64,000 nucleotides of DNA from Pteria penguin (taxonomy: Eukaryota > Mollusca > Bivalvia > Pterioida > Pteriidae): assembly GCA_035048485.1 (NCBI GenBank), contig CM068585.1, positions 21,006,001 to 21,070,000 on the forward strand, written 5' to 3'. Positions 24,561 through 36,395 of this stretch are shown piece after piece; positions within the stretch are counted from its first letter, which is position 1, and the number at the start of each line of letters is the position of its first letter. The notes below the pieces were generated by a model. It was not told the DNA's origin and searched no databases. It saw nothing but the letters and a program-made list of their open reading frames with translations. Both the position numbers and the translations under genes were made by a program.

Positions 24561-26149
24561 ACTTGCATGTAGGGTCCATTTTATAAATTCTGTTTGGATG
24601 TGTGTTTTGGATGCTTTGTACTTCTATCACCTCTTCCATTATTGATGTTTAATAGCTTGATGCTTTTGTCATTCTGTTGTTGTTCAATAATAGTATAACT
24701 ATGACAATTTAACGCCTGCACTTTACTTACATGGTCCTTTTCTCATGAGATAGTTCCCGCATACTGACGTATTAACTTCATTTGCCATATCTCTTTACTT
24801 TCAATTTATATTGAAGTTACAATTCCCATGTGTTAAACGCTTTGTACACAGTAGTTTCCTGTCTACGGGAGCTTTACTCTTAGTCGTTAAGGAGAAAATG
24901 TATAATGGACAAAACCCCCAGTTTTAATAGTATTCGTTTTCTTCTTTGATCATATCTGTTCTCTAAATAAATATCTTCCTATGTTTGACTGGTTCTTTGT
25001 CTCTTACTTTTAGGTATATATGGTAATTAGTTCGCTTTCTGAATATTTACACTTTGGGTTTCTACAGGCGCGGTCTTCAGCATTACTTTACAGACATAAA
25101 GTGTCTAAATGAGCATATGGTACACTAATTTTACACACACATATTTGTTCTGTTGGTGGACTGATAGTTCCCGAGGGTAATGTCAAACCCAGTTTTCAGT
25201 GCTGTTGTACTGACCAAAAATATATAATTTCAATTCACTGTGACAAAATTTTGTAAATTATTTTTAAATCAAGGAGTGTCTCACTCATATGTTACACTTA
25301 TCTTATACACATATATACGTTGTGATACCTATATTGATCTACAGTCTTTATATTGTATTTTGCATGCAATCATGTAATTTTCTATGATATGACGCCATTG
25401 AATAAGATTAATGATAATAAATACAATGACACAAATAACAATAACAACAACAACAGCAACAACAACAACAATAATAATAATAATAATAATAATGATAATA
25501 ATAATAAACATGCAGATGTACAGTCTACAGTGACATAAGGCGTAAAATATATACCATGGATGTGTACTCTGGAAGTTGACAGCATTATTGTGCACATGCC
25601 TTTTATCCACTTTAAGACGTAGTCTCAGTCTTTGTCTTCATGGGAGTGCCGGTAAAATATTCTCGGAATTTCCAATAATTTTATACCGATGATAAAGACC
25701 CCTCTAATTTGACATTTCATCAGCGTAAATCTTTATTCACGCTTCTTCTAGTCATGATCATAAAAAGGCAAAAGATACTTTGTATCTCATTTTCACGTTT
25801 ATGGTTTTCCATTTTGGTTTACTTTAAATAAAAACGTAAAACTTAATAGTCGATCAGGGAGACAGTTAAGTAGAATATGCTGGGGATCTATCAAAGTCGA
25901 TATTAAGACAATAGATTTATTCCTAATGAAAACGCCTGAATCGAGAACAATTTTGTGCATTTTATTCCCCTCACGGGCATAATGTTGTCGCTGTTTGTTG
26001 CAAAATCAGAATTACAGAATTAAATTATCATATCCGTGCCCCAAATCATGGCTATTTTATCTAGATTGACTTTAGAACTGTTCCAGAACTACTGAAACGT
26101 AACAGGTAGTAGTGAACATTCTATCAGGTGTGGAGTACAATTTAAATGG
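24561..26149. other. AT-rich DNA with a trinucleotide tract
   Basis: An (AAC)n/(AAT)n tract lies at about 25436-25507 and explains the Asn-, Leu- and Ile-rich frames there. A second copy of the DR2/DR4 words is at 25140-25262. No gene seen. Confidence 0.7.
25140..25262 (+). repeat. Dispersed repeat DR2/DR4 segment
   Basis: Shares GACTGATAGTTCCCGAGGG, AGTTTTCAGTGCTGTTGTAC and TTCAATTCACTG.GACAAAA with 23190-23340. Part of the same decayed family. Confidence 0.65.
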
Positions 26150-26243
26150 AGATTTAAGTTTGAACAGTTCATTGTAGTGAAAATAATAGTAATAGAGAAC
26201 ACTGAAGACATCTGACGAAGCTGTACGACAAAAATCACCAAGG

Positions 26244-26671
26244 GCCTACCTATCTACCTATCCTCTTCTCTCCTGGTGGAGCATAAGGCGAGGCACAGAT
26301 CTCTCCACTTCGTCCTGTCCATGGCTTCCTTCTCTACTGATCTCCAACTTGGCCATTCCATATCATTCCGCTCCTTTTCGGTTGTCCTTAGCCATGTTTC
26401 TTTCGGTCTTCCTCTTTTCCTTCTTCCTTCTGGGGCCCCAGTTAGTGCTATCTTCTCATTCTCTTTGTGTCTTTCCTTAGGATGTGACCAATGTATCGCC
26501 ATCTTTTTGATTTGATCATCTTCTCTATTGTTGTTGTTCCAGTTGTTTCTCTAAGATTTTGTTGGGCCAAAAATTCTTGATAATCCGCCTTAAGCATCTT
26601 GTTTGAAATGTTTCTAGCTTTTTGAGACCTGCCTTAGTGAGCCTCCAGCACTCTGATCCATAAAGTAGCAT
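26244..26671 (-). mobile_element. 5'-truncated LINE insertion
   Basis: A perfect 17-bp duplication GACAAAAATCACCAAGG flanks it (26227-26243 and 26672-26688). The minus strand encodes the end of a non-LTR reverse transcriptase ORF: LLYGSECWRLTKAGLKKLET, RCLRRIIKNFWPNKI, then KRWRYIGHILRKDTKRMR, GRRKRGRPKETW and a W-R-x-L-C-L-A-L-C-S-T-R ending. At least two frameshifts break it. The 3' end has a short TAGG/TAGA simple-repeat tail instead of poly-A, as in several LINE clades. Clade not assigned. Confidence 0.9.
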
Positions 26672-26680
26672 GACAAAAAT
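26254..26680 (-). pseudogene. LINE ORF2 C-terminal fragment
   Basis: Two main frames, 26525-26794 (upper part, entered through DR2 sequence) and 26254-26502 (82 codons to the stop), are joined by a third phase near 26490-26540. The catalytic palm is absent; only the region downstream of it survives. The first methionine of each frame is not a true start. Confidence 0.85.
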
Positions 26681-27006
26681 CACCAAGGACATGCATACAA
26701 AAATGATAATAGAATATACACTGAAAACATTACAAAAATATTCGATTGTGCTGCGGTTACGATACCGACTTAGGACGGTCAGTTGAAGTAACAAACGTCA
26801 TTCAATTGATGTGGTTAACAGTTTGATTGAAGTGTTATGCTGTGTTACTTTGTAGAAAACGTGAGTCCACATTCAACTCTTATGTACACGGTTGACATAT
26901 TTTGTCTGTATAATTTGGGCGTTCATGACGGGTATTGTTATCTAAACAGAATACCTCATTTAGGTAACCTTTACTCAATTTCTTCACAACAACTTATCTC
27001 ACAATC

Positions 27007-27064
27007 CATCCTCGGTTCCCCATGGTATTTGCGGTAGCGCAAATACCATGGGGAACCGAGGATG
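27007..27064. mobile_element. Perfect 58-bp palindrome with 9-bp direct repeats
   Basis: Arms 27007-27033 and 27038-27064 are perfect 27-bp inverted repeats around the 4-nt loop GTAG; each starts CATCCTCGGTTCCCCATGG. The 9-mer CTCACAATC abuts both sides (26998-27006 and 27065-27073). This is the layout of a minimal fold-back insertion with a 9-bp target duplication. It may also be a locally formed palindrome or, if transcribed, a hairpin RNA. Confidence 0.85.
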
Positions 27065-27344
27065 CTCACAATCTTCACGACACCTTATTCGCCTCTGATT
27101 TTCAGAGGGTTTATGCATATCCACCGTAATATGTGTCAACTTACATCAATGCAACTGGTTAATTTCGTACTCTACATGATATGTTGAGAGAAAGTACAAG
27201 GTGGAAAGTCACATTTGCAGGATTTTCATGAACATTGTACTTTTCCTGTTTTAGATAATGACGAAAGGTTTAATTTGAAATGTGCATTTTATTTCTTGCT
27301 TATATTTCGAATAAACGATTAAGTATCTAATTGCTTATTCTAAT

Positions 27345-28850
27345 ACCATCAGAGGACTATACACTATCTTAATTTAATGTCATCTGAGGACTACACACTA
27401 TCTTAATCTAATGCCATCTGAGGATATACACTATCTTAATTTAATGCCATCTGAGGACTATATACTATCTTGATCTAATGCCATCTGAGGACTATACATT
27501 ATCTTAATCTAATGCCATCTGAGGATATACACTATCTTTATTTAATGCCATCTGAGGACTATACACTATCTTAATCTAATGCCATCTGAGGACTAAACAC
27601 TATCTTAATTTAATGTCACCTGAGAGCTATACACTATCTTAATTTAATGCTATCTGAGGACTATACACTATCTTAATTTAATGCCATCTGAGGACTATAT
27701 ACTATCTTGATCTAATGCCATCTGAGGACTATACATGATCTTAATCTAATGCCATCTGAGGATATACACTATCTTTATTTAATGCCATCTGAAGACTATA
27801 CACTATCTTAATCTAATGCCATCTGAGGACTATACACTATCATAATCTAATGCCATCTGAGGACTACACACTGTCTTAATCTAATGCCATCTGAGGATAT
27901 ACACTATCTTTATTTAATGCCATCTGAGGACTATACACTATCTTAATCTAATGCCATCTGAGGACTATACACTATCTTAATTCAATGCCATCTGAGGACT
28001 ATACACTATCTTAATTCAATGCCACCTGAGGGCTATACACTATCTTAATTCAATGCCATCTGAGGACTATACACTATTGTCATCTGAGGACTATACACTA
28101 TCTTAATCTAATGCCATCTGAGAACTATACACTATCTTAATTTAATGCCATCTGAGAACTATACACCATCTTATTTAATGCCATCTGAGGACTATACATT
28201 ATCTTAATTCAATGCCATCTGAGGACCATAGACTATCCTGATTTAATGCAATCTAAGGACTATACACTATCTTAATTTAATGTCACCTGAGGGCTATACA
28301 CTATCTTAATCTAATGCCATCTGAGGAATATACACTATCTTAATTTAATGCCATCTGAGGACTAAACACTATCTTAATTTAATGTCACCTGAGGGCTATA
28401 CACTATCTTAATCTAATGCCATCTGAGGAATATACACTATCTTAATTTAATGCTATCTGAGGACTATACACTATCTTAATTTAATGCCATCTGAGGACTA
28501 AACACTCTCTTAATTTAATGTCACCTGAGGGCTATACACTATCTTAATCTAATGCCATCTGAGGAATATACACTATCTTAATTTAATGCTATCTGAGGAC
28601 TATACAGTATCTTAATTCAATGCCATCTGAGGCCGATACACTCTCTTAATTTAATGACATCTGAGGACTATACACTATCTTAATTTAATGCCATCTGAGG
28701 ACTATACAGTATCTTAATTCAATGCCATCTGAGGCCGATACACTCTCTTAATTTAATGACATCTGAGGACTATACACTATCTTAATTTAATGCCATCTGA
28801 GGACTAAACACTATCTTAATTTAATCTCATCTGAGGACTTAACTTTATCT
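27345..28850. repeat. 34-bp minisatellite array with higher-order pattern
   Basis: About 44 copies of a 34-bp unit with the core AATGCCATCTGAGGACTATA followed by CACTATCTTAATCT. Recognisable variants (GTCACCTGAGGGC, GAGGATATAC, GAGGCCGATAC) recur in the same order, for example at 27456/27694 and at 28281/28400/28520, so multi-unit blocks have been duplicated. The unit differs from the 34-bp array at 12.6 kb. Confidence 0.96.
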
Positions 28851-29054
28851 TAATAACTAAACCAACGCTATATTGATATAAGTAACTATGCTCATATCAT
28901 ATCGATGCAGCTGTATGTATTAATCATATAAAGGCGGCTAAGGTAAACCTCAGGTCATAATTCTTATATCCTTTCATTATGACAGCGTATTAGCAGAGTA
29001 AAACGTCCATAACTTTTATTATGTAGTTGATAAATGTCTATGTATTTGAGCATA

Positions 29055-29600
29055 CAACACTTTTGGCCATTTTGCCTAGTAGATCGTCACACAGGTGTTT
29101 TATGTTATGTATATAACATACTCTTGGCCATCTTGCGTAGTAGATCGTCGCACAGGTGTTTTATGTTATGTACATAACAACACTCTGTGCCATTTTGCCC
29201 AGTAAATTGTCACACAGGTGTTTTATGTTATGTACATAACAACACTCTTGTTCATCTTGCCTAGTAGATCGTCACACAGGTGTTTTATGTTATGTATGTA
29301 CAGTACACTTAGCCATCTTGCTTAATCGATCGTCACAGGTGTTTTAAGTGATGTACGGTATGTAACAACACTCTAGGCCATCTTGCCTAGTAGATCGTCA
29401 CACAAGTGTTTATGTTATGCACATAAAAACACACTTGGTTATCTTGCCTAGTAGATCGTCACTCAGGTGTTTTATGTTATCTATGTAACTACACTTTTGG
29501 CCATCTTGCTTATTTGATAGGTGTTTTATGTTGTGTATTTAACAACACTCTTGGTCATCCTGCTGTAGATCGTCACACAGGTGTTTTATGAGGATTTTTT
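29055..29600. repeat. 61-62-bp tandem array
   Basis: About nine copies of a unit containing GTAGATCGTCACACAGGTGT, TTTATGTTATGTA and GGCCATCTTGCC. The last copies are shortened. It follows the 34-bp array after a 200-bp gap (28851-29054) in which nothing was recognised. Confidence 0.92.
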
Positions 29601-32477
29601 GCACCTTTTAGACTACGTCGCTGAATAAAATATTGAATGATTCGAGACTTAAATGTAGAATAACAATCCATCCAAGATTCCCGCATTAGTGCTATACATG
29701 TATTCTGCACACATTTTAAAACTATGCTTGAATAACGAAAATCCAAAATTACCTAATCTTAAACAATTGAAGTACACGATTGAAGACCTATAAACAGCCC
29801 GAGACTACTTGGTGGGAGTGCTGTTAATATAGGAAAATGATGAATATATACTCAAACAAATTTACCTACTGTAGATGTATAAATGAAATATCAAGTTCGG
29901 ATTTATTTTTGATAAATACAAACAACGTAATTTCCTTTCTGTGAACACCGATTTGCTTACAGACCTCTCTTAAATATTCCGCTAAAACTGGAGATTTTGA
30001 ATCAAGTGAATGTAACATGGGGATGGGGATGGTGGTGGTAAATAGAAATCCGAGTTTGTGAACTATTAGTGTAACGATGTCTAGATAGTGAGATTGTTTT
30101 CCTTAGGAGACAACGCCGAACATGTTCCACATATTAATCACTTAATCATCCGCCTTGCTTAACCAATGATTTTTCGTTTTGAGTACTTATACTGCACACA
30201 TTACGGACACTACATGTATGTACATACTGACCAGCCCCTTTAACAATTACGGGTTATCTAAAACCAGTTTGCATAACAGCAAAATAGAAAATACATCTTT
30301 GTAGCCAGACGTACATATGTATCAAAATCTATTCTGTTAAGAATTAATTCTTTGTAGTTAAACTTGTAGTTGCACTTTCCTATTTAATTCTTCGATGTAG
30401 AATAGAATATACCGTTTTCTCTCTTTTTTATGTAATTTTTTTTTTCAATTTGTACTGTTTTGCGGTGATTGGGAAGGTCGATCCGGTAACCGGCTTATTC
30501 CACCAATTTAGTTCATTCATTAGTACACAAGTCAGTACCATAACTGTAATACATCGAAAATTATGTTTTTTATATGCTTATGCCTTTTGTATGCTTATAT
30601 CTTTTGTATGTTTGTCTTTTGTATCCTTATTCTTGTTCAGTCTGCATGACCATGACGACTTCTGTCGTACAGCTAAGCTGTCTTTCTTTTTCTATGTTCT
30701 AATATAATGCAGATGCATGTTTTTATGTCGTTGTCATTTTAACTTATTTTCATTTTTACCATTATTGCAATGCAATATTTTTTTATGTCCATTAAAATAT
30801 CAAAATATTCACAATGTAAAGAATAACAAAGTCCGAAGCAAGTAGTTTTCAACTCAAAATCAATATTTATAGGATTCAAGATACTTAACTTGATTTTGCT
30901 TTGGTCAATTATTTCTTATCTAGTAAATGTCAAAGCCATTTTATGTCCTGTTTGGGTGTGATAGTGGATGTTCCGACTTCATAGGTTGTTCCTGGCTGTA
31001 TGATAGATATGAACTTTATGTTTATTTTATTAAAATGATGATAACAATATTTTAGCAAGACACAATAACAGTTTCTATCTATGAATTAAACTGGTCAAAC
31101 GTTTTATATTCTTAACCATTTCGAAACTGAGGAGTTTATGCAATATACTCCTTTCACATTAATTTTATCCTGACAAATAATTATCGTCATTTCGTTTGGC
31201 ACAAGTATTCACGATATAATGAAAATTGTGGCAAAAGGTTTTGTCGGGCATCTTATACATCATGTACACTTTGAAATTCGAGATTTTAGTGAAATAAAAG
31301 TGTGAACAGTAACAGTTAAGGCAGTCAAAAAGGTAAATGTAAATGAATATATGGACCATCAAACAGTGGCAAAATTAAGAACAAGGGAAGTGTAAATACC
31401 CCCTTTCTGCTGGGAAAGTTGGTGTATAACTCAATAGTCAAATTTGGGTAAAAAGATAAAGTAGGATTTGACACTAATTCAGATATCTGAAATACCATAA
31501 ATGGCATAGTCACTGTAAAACTCAAAACTGAAGCTGTTAAATAACGAATTCATCTGTCTGGATTGATCCTAGTTCTCTTTTTATTACATTTTATTAATGA
31601 CATTTTATATGAAGTTGAACAAATATGTTGATCATATCGGTTTAAGTTAAAAAGGATTTTTTCGGAGACACCACACATTAAAGTAATTCCTCCATAAATA
31701 AGCGAAAAATACTTCGTAAACAACACATGATATTCGATCATTGAACAGAATTCAAACTTTTATTTAAATCATATAAATTCAAGTGTTACATGCATGTACA
31801 TTGAGTTGTGTCATTAAAGGCAAAATGTTAATAATGAGAAAATTTTTCATATTACTCTCACATCCATATAGGAATTTATCAAATATTTTCGTAACTGTTC
31901 ATATAAATAAATATCTTACAAAACTGTGAGATAAACATTTTCTCGATCGTAGCAAACCAAAGAAAACTTAAAAACAAAGATGCCATAATTTTTTTATTAT
32001 ACAGCAATTGCAGTATCAATCGAAATGATAATCAATGATAAGCTCATGAGTCCAACTTTCAATTAAACATCAAAAGACGGGCAGGCAATTTAAACTGAAG
32101 CTGATAACAGAAAATGAACACTAATAGTAATATGCAACAGCTTATTTCATGATAATTCCCAACCCAATGATTAAAAACCCAATGATTAAAACTACTCGAG
32201 TAATCACTGCACGAACTCGAGGCAGTCGACTGTAAATACAAGCGTTATTGTTATCTTTTAAAGTGTTTTTCTTTTTTCACAAAATCTGATTTTAACCTAT
32301 GAATAGAACACATTCAACATCGTTTTTTAACGAAGAGGAAAAAAAAAAAAAACTACGACAACATTACGGTGAGATAATGTATTGTTTATTTGAGTAGCGT
32401 TGATTGTGAATATTTAAATTATAAATAAATACATATATTTGAGAAATGGCGTTTCTGTTTAAAGAAGTTTAGATCAA
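29601..32477. other. AT-rich DNA, no gene seen
   Basis: Only one small DR2-like relic (about 30600-30700, with CTGCATGACCATGACGACTT and CTGTCGTACAGCTAAG). Frames such as 30450-30707 and 31165-31741 are short, hydrophobic and unsupported. Confidence 0.6.
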
Positions 32478-32617
32478 ATGCAGTTAGGCGGATGGGGTGC
32501 TCCACTCGTGACCGGGAGGTCCTGAGTTTAATTCTCCCGGTGTCCTGTGTTTCGAATGAGATTGTGAAACCGAGGTCCCGTATACTATTGATGGATCATT
32601 CACATCCAACTCAGCAA
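32478..32617 (+). mobile_element. tRNA-derived SINE head, degenerate
   Basis: Plus-strand tRNA-like head: A-box-like TTAGGCGGATGGGG and B-box-like GAGTTTAATTCTC. A body segment (GAATGAGATTGTGAAACCGA) follows that matches the body of the SINE at 20752-20997 in reverse. The tail is lost where it meets the Penelope-like RT relic. Confidence 0.6.
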
Positions 32618-32829
32618 TTGTTCATTTAAATATCTAGAGGTGTCATTAAACATGTCAATTAGGTAGAAATTCTCTCTGAAATTCATAACAATACAAAGAC
32701 AGATATGCTATAGGAGCAGTGCATTTAGTGCCCTTTGGATTCCAGACGTTTTGTTGTTAAATCTTGCCGTTAATAAGCATATACGTATTGTCCATTAGAA
32801 AGATGTCGGCATAATATAACTCAGTGAAG
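32618..32829 (-). pseudogene. Penelope-like reverse transcriptase relic
   Basis: On the minus strand a broken frame reads LYYADIFLMDNTYMLINGKI, then a stop, QQNVWNPKGTKCTAPIAYLS, LYCYEFQREF and, after another break, LIDMFNDTSRYLNEQ. This parallels the intact RT at 49.9 kb (FLIDNIFVVFGGK, GIPTGTNCAPLLAD, YSYEAEF, YRYIDD). The catalytic DD has become NE. Old and dead. Confidence 0.75.
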
Positions 32830-35685
32830 TTCAATGTCTGGAGAAAACTCCAGAATTATTCGAAGTAAAGAGATACGACTTATGAGAGAACATGTCTATC
32901 AAGTTTTCCCATTGCCTAATATTGAATATTTATATTCTTTTACATGACGAGAAACGAAAGAATACTTTGACATAAACATACCAAATGTTACCCATTTTTG
33001 TACTAAATACTTTTAATAGATATGATTTCTTTTAGTAAATTAGACATCAAAATACTTCACATTCATGTTTTCGTAGGCACTAATGTAATACAGATATGAA
33101 TGGAAACATAATTTTCAGAATTATATGAAGCTATATATTTTTGGAATATTGAGGTTATGAAAGCATAGTGTGCTAAATGTGAATAAAGAACACCAACAAA
33201 ACTCTATAGTACAGGTACGACCATGTCATGTGTATTCATTTTAGGTCTACCAGGAAAAAGGAAAGACATTATATAAAATTGTCATACCTTCAAATCATAT
33301 TCTGGAAATGTCAACATTAAAAATATCTAATAAGTTTCTCACTAAACCTTGTGAAGGAATATGTACACTTTTTAATTTTCAGAAGTATATTATATTATAG
33401 TTATAATACATGATGAAATGATAATTCAACCAACTCCAAATATCATTACACCGAAGGACATACAAAACCAGCGTTAAGGAAATACAAAAAGAAACAAAGA
33501 ATATCAAAGAACTACGAGACATACTATAATATCACTTAAAGTAAAATAACATGTATGGTAAAGTAGACATTTGTAATTTTGTAACAGTGATGTAATGCCA
33601 ATAGGCATTAAAACCTGAAGTTATTATTACAAATTTCATGTCAAATGTTTGACACACTAAATGTTTTATTTCTATCGAATTTTGTTTTTCCATTCTTTTC
33701 ACGTATCTCGTTTTAAAGTCTTAGTAATAATTAAGCGGGTTGTGCTGTTGCAGGGTTTTGTTCCCAGAGGTATTTGTTTTCGCTACTGATTTCATTTTAC
33801 AACGTTAGCTCAGAATTCAAAATAGATGCAAATACGATACTGTTGACTTATTTATTAAGTTGTCAATGATAATTTGTATTTAACCACTCAACATCGGATA
33901 TGTAAAATGAACTCTCGATTTTAAAGCATATCGCACGATATTATATCAGGTATGTATGATACCATTCTATTTATGACATCATGCTTTCATTTTCTTCTGA
34001 TATGATGATACATAGGAACCTCTGTGAATTTATCTTTTTCTTTATTTGACGTCATTTAATTTCGTGATATTTTACTTTTGCCAACTGGCATGCTTTTCAT
34101 CTCTCGTGCTATCACGCTTTCAGATGTATTTATTTTCCTCTAGAATAGCAGTAATAAACATTAGACAATAATGAGCACTAAGAGACGATGACTTATAATT
34201 ACACGTTATGTAATTTTATCACTCTTTCAGAAAATAGTGTTGAAAGCTGTTTTCATTTGGGATCCGAGTTTCAGAATCTGTCCTCTGGATCAAGATTCCT
34301 ACTTAATTATAGCATGCCTAGAGTCTGTCAGAATATTGGATTGTGTCTTTTAAATATTCAAGCTAGCTGTGTTCAATTTCCGTCGAAAATTGAAAACAAC
34401 CAGAGACCCCTTGATCAGAATTACGTTATTGCTAATCAAGAAATAGAACTTGAATGTTGGATGGCAGGGAGAAAGACACAGCTGTAGCTTGGTCTGGGAA
34501 TCGCCACGATAATAACAACACATTGTAATTGAGGATGGGGAATTGATTTGGTTAATAAATCATTCTCTAGACGAGCTTGCCCTCATTCTTCTATGTCATA
34601 TCGGAGATGGTCTGTGCCCGGTTTCAGTCAAAGTTTCATTTCGCTAGGAATCTCTAGACAGAAATATCCATATTGTATTGACGAGATTTTAGATGCACTC
34701 TTAAAAGGGTTCGCCAGTGTGATTTTAACACTCAACCCCATGATATGGAAATTTACATAATTGCCATATCAACTAGAAGTCAATATAGTCCAATTCAAAT
34801 CTTCTCTCCGTTTTGCAAATATTGATTTATCAAGATTTTTCGCATGGTTAACTTTGTATCATATATTCTGACCGAAATCATTTAAGATATTTTATGATAC
34901 CTCGATACTGGCCTATCAGGCTCTCGTATGTACGACATATAAGGATGATTTGGCAGTATGAAATATGCCCCAGCAGTACACACTTTTATAACGGGTCAGA
35001 CTGAGTTTTATTTTTTTTAGTCTGTATATGTACGTAATAATACAGAGAATATTCGTGGCAGTTTTTACACTTGATACATGTATATATACCATGTGTCGCC
35101 ACACCGTTGACGCAGCAAGACTGTTTCTTCAGTATTTATTACATTGTGCGAACACGAACAGTACATTGTTATTGTGTAATAATAGCTTTTTTAATTTATC
35201 GGGACGTACGAATGTGTTTATTGTGCCTCCTACATGTATTCTAGTGCAAAATTCTAATGTATATACATGTAGGTAGACAGCTTAGTTAACTTGCCTAGAA
35301 ATAAATTGTGTAAAGGAAAAGTATCACAGAAAATCGTTAGTGAGAACGTGGTTGCAAACCGACACAAAAATGCAGTATGACCATTACAATCGCCTTATGA
35401 AGAAACTGCAATAAGACGAAGCTTATTTCTTCAGTAACTTTTCGATGGATCCCGCAATGATAGACTTACTCTTAAACAAAGTCAGTTCAAGAATGTTCAA
35501 GCAGAATACATGGAATTAGCAAGAACTTTTCTCGGTTTTAAGTTAGATATAACCCTGATACATCTGGCGATTCTTGTTCACCATTAATACTGAGGAATTC
35601 TGATTTTGACTTCATTAACGCTTCAGTTCCATTGGCATATAAAATACAGTTAAGGAGTATAAAGAAGAGGCATTTCTTCCTCTTA
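32830..35685. other. AT-rich DNA with unassigned frames
   Basis: The largest open stretch is 34188-34487 on plus (99 codons, with an overlapping second phase also open after an acceptor-like TCTTTCAG). It resembles nothing I know. 34548-34760 is similar. No repeat or transposon end recognised. Confidence 0.5.
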
Positions 35686-35800
35686 CAACAACAGAATAGA
35701 GACATGTATAGCAACAACAGAATTGAGACATGCATAGCAACAACAGAATAGTGACATGTATAGCAACAACAGAATAGAGACATGCATAGCAACAACACAT
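35686..35800. repeat. 26-bp short tandem array
   Basis: About four copies of AGCAACAACAGAATAGAGAC plus ATGTAT. On the minus strand it produces Cys/Tyr-rich periodic frames. Confidence 0.9.
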
Positions 35801-35809
35801 AACCGCAAT

Positions 35810-36037
35810 CGGAATATTGTCCATGCCGGTGTCATCACTGATGGGAAATGTGCATATATTGTCAGCAAGAAGTTTCCATGTCCGGGTTGCTGTTTTTCAA
35901 ATGCAAGGACTTCTTTCATTGCTCTCATTGGCCTCATCAATAACCTCTTCCTGTCGTTGGATGCCAACAGCGATAATGCCATGTCTGACGGACTTTATTC
36001 CAATGAGTTTGGACTGCATAAAAGCTTTGACGACAGT
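35810..36037 (-). pseudogene. Coding-like segment of unknown family
   Basis: GC is higher than the surroundings. The minus strand reads KAFMQSKLIGIKSVRHGIIA, VGIQRQEEVIDEANESNERS and a stop, while an adjacent phase continues with KTATRTWKLLADNIC. The charged, helix-like composition suggests decayed coding sequence with a frameshift. I cannot name the family. An opposite-strand frame (35756-36040) is also open, so chance is possible. Confidence 0.25.
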
Positions 36038-36289
36038 TAATCAACTTTCAAGCTTCCAATCCCCTCCCCCATATTGATCAAAATAGACCACGTTTCTTAT
36101 TAGAGGTCAAAACCTTAAAACAGTTTAGTGAAGGTACACTCGTAACGACAGTAGACAACTGAAAAAATAAATTTAAACTATTGTATATCTTGAAGGACGA
36201 CATGTGACTGAGAACGCCTTCCACATTTTGACATTTAAACGACAAGGGATCTTTTCCAAGATATTCTCTGGTTAATAGATGAAACGAAC

Positions 36290-36338
36290 AATATATGATG
36301 ACGACGACGACGATGATGACGATGACGATGACGACGAC

Positions 36339-36372
<34 letters not shown>

Positions 36373-36395
36373 GTGTTGATGATGATGATAATACA
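36290..36395. repeat. (GAT/GAC)n microsatellite
   Basis: About 30 GAT or GAC triplets. They give a poly-Asp frame on plus and poly-Ser, poly-His and poly-Ile frames on minus, none of them genes. Confidence 0.97.

Larger units (their letters stand above)
26150..26794 (-). repeat. Dispersed repeat DR2, copy split by a LINE
   Basis: The halves 26150-26243 and 26672-26794 belong to one DR2 copy. The minus strand of the right half reads TVLSRYRNRSTIEY and IIIFVCMSLVIFV; the left half continues it after the LINE. Related relics lie at 16.5, 18.2, 23.2, 25.2, 30.6 and 46.0 kb. The recurring TVLSRY followed by a hydrophobic stretch suggests an old coding segment. Confidence 0.6.

Noticed and set aside
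34188..34487. 99-codon ORF as a real gene
   Set aside because: No recognisable motif, no splice or promoter context, and a second phase over the same bases is equally open.
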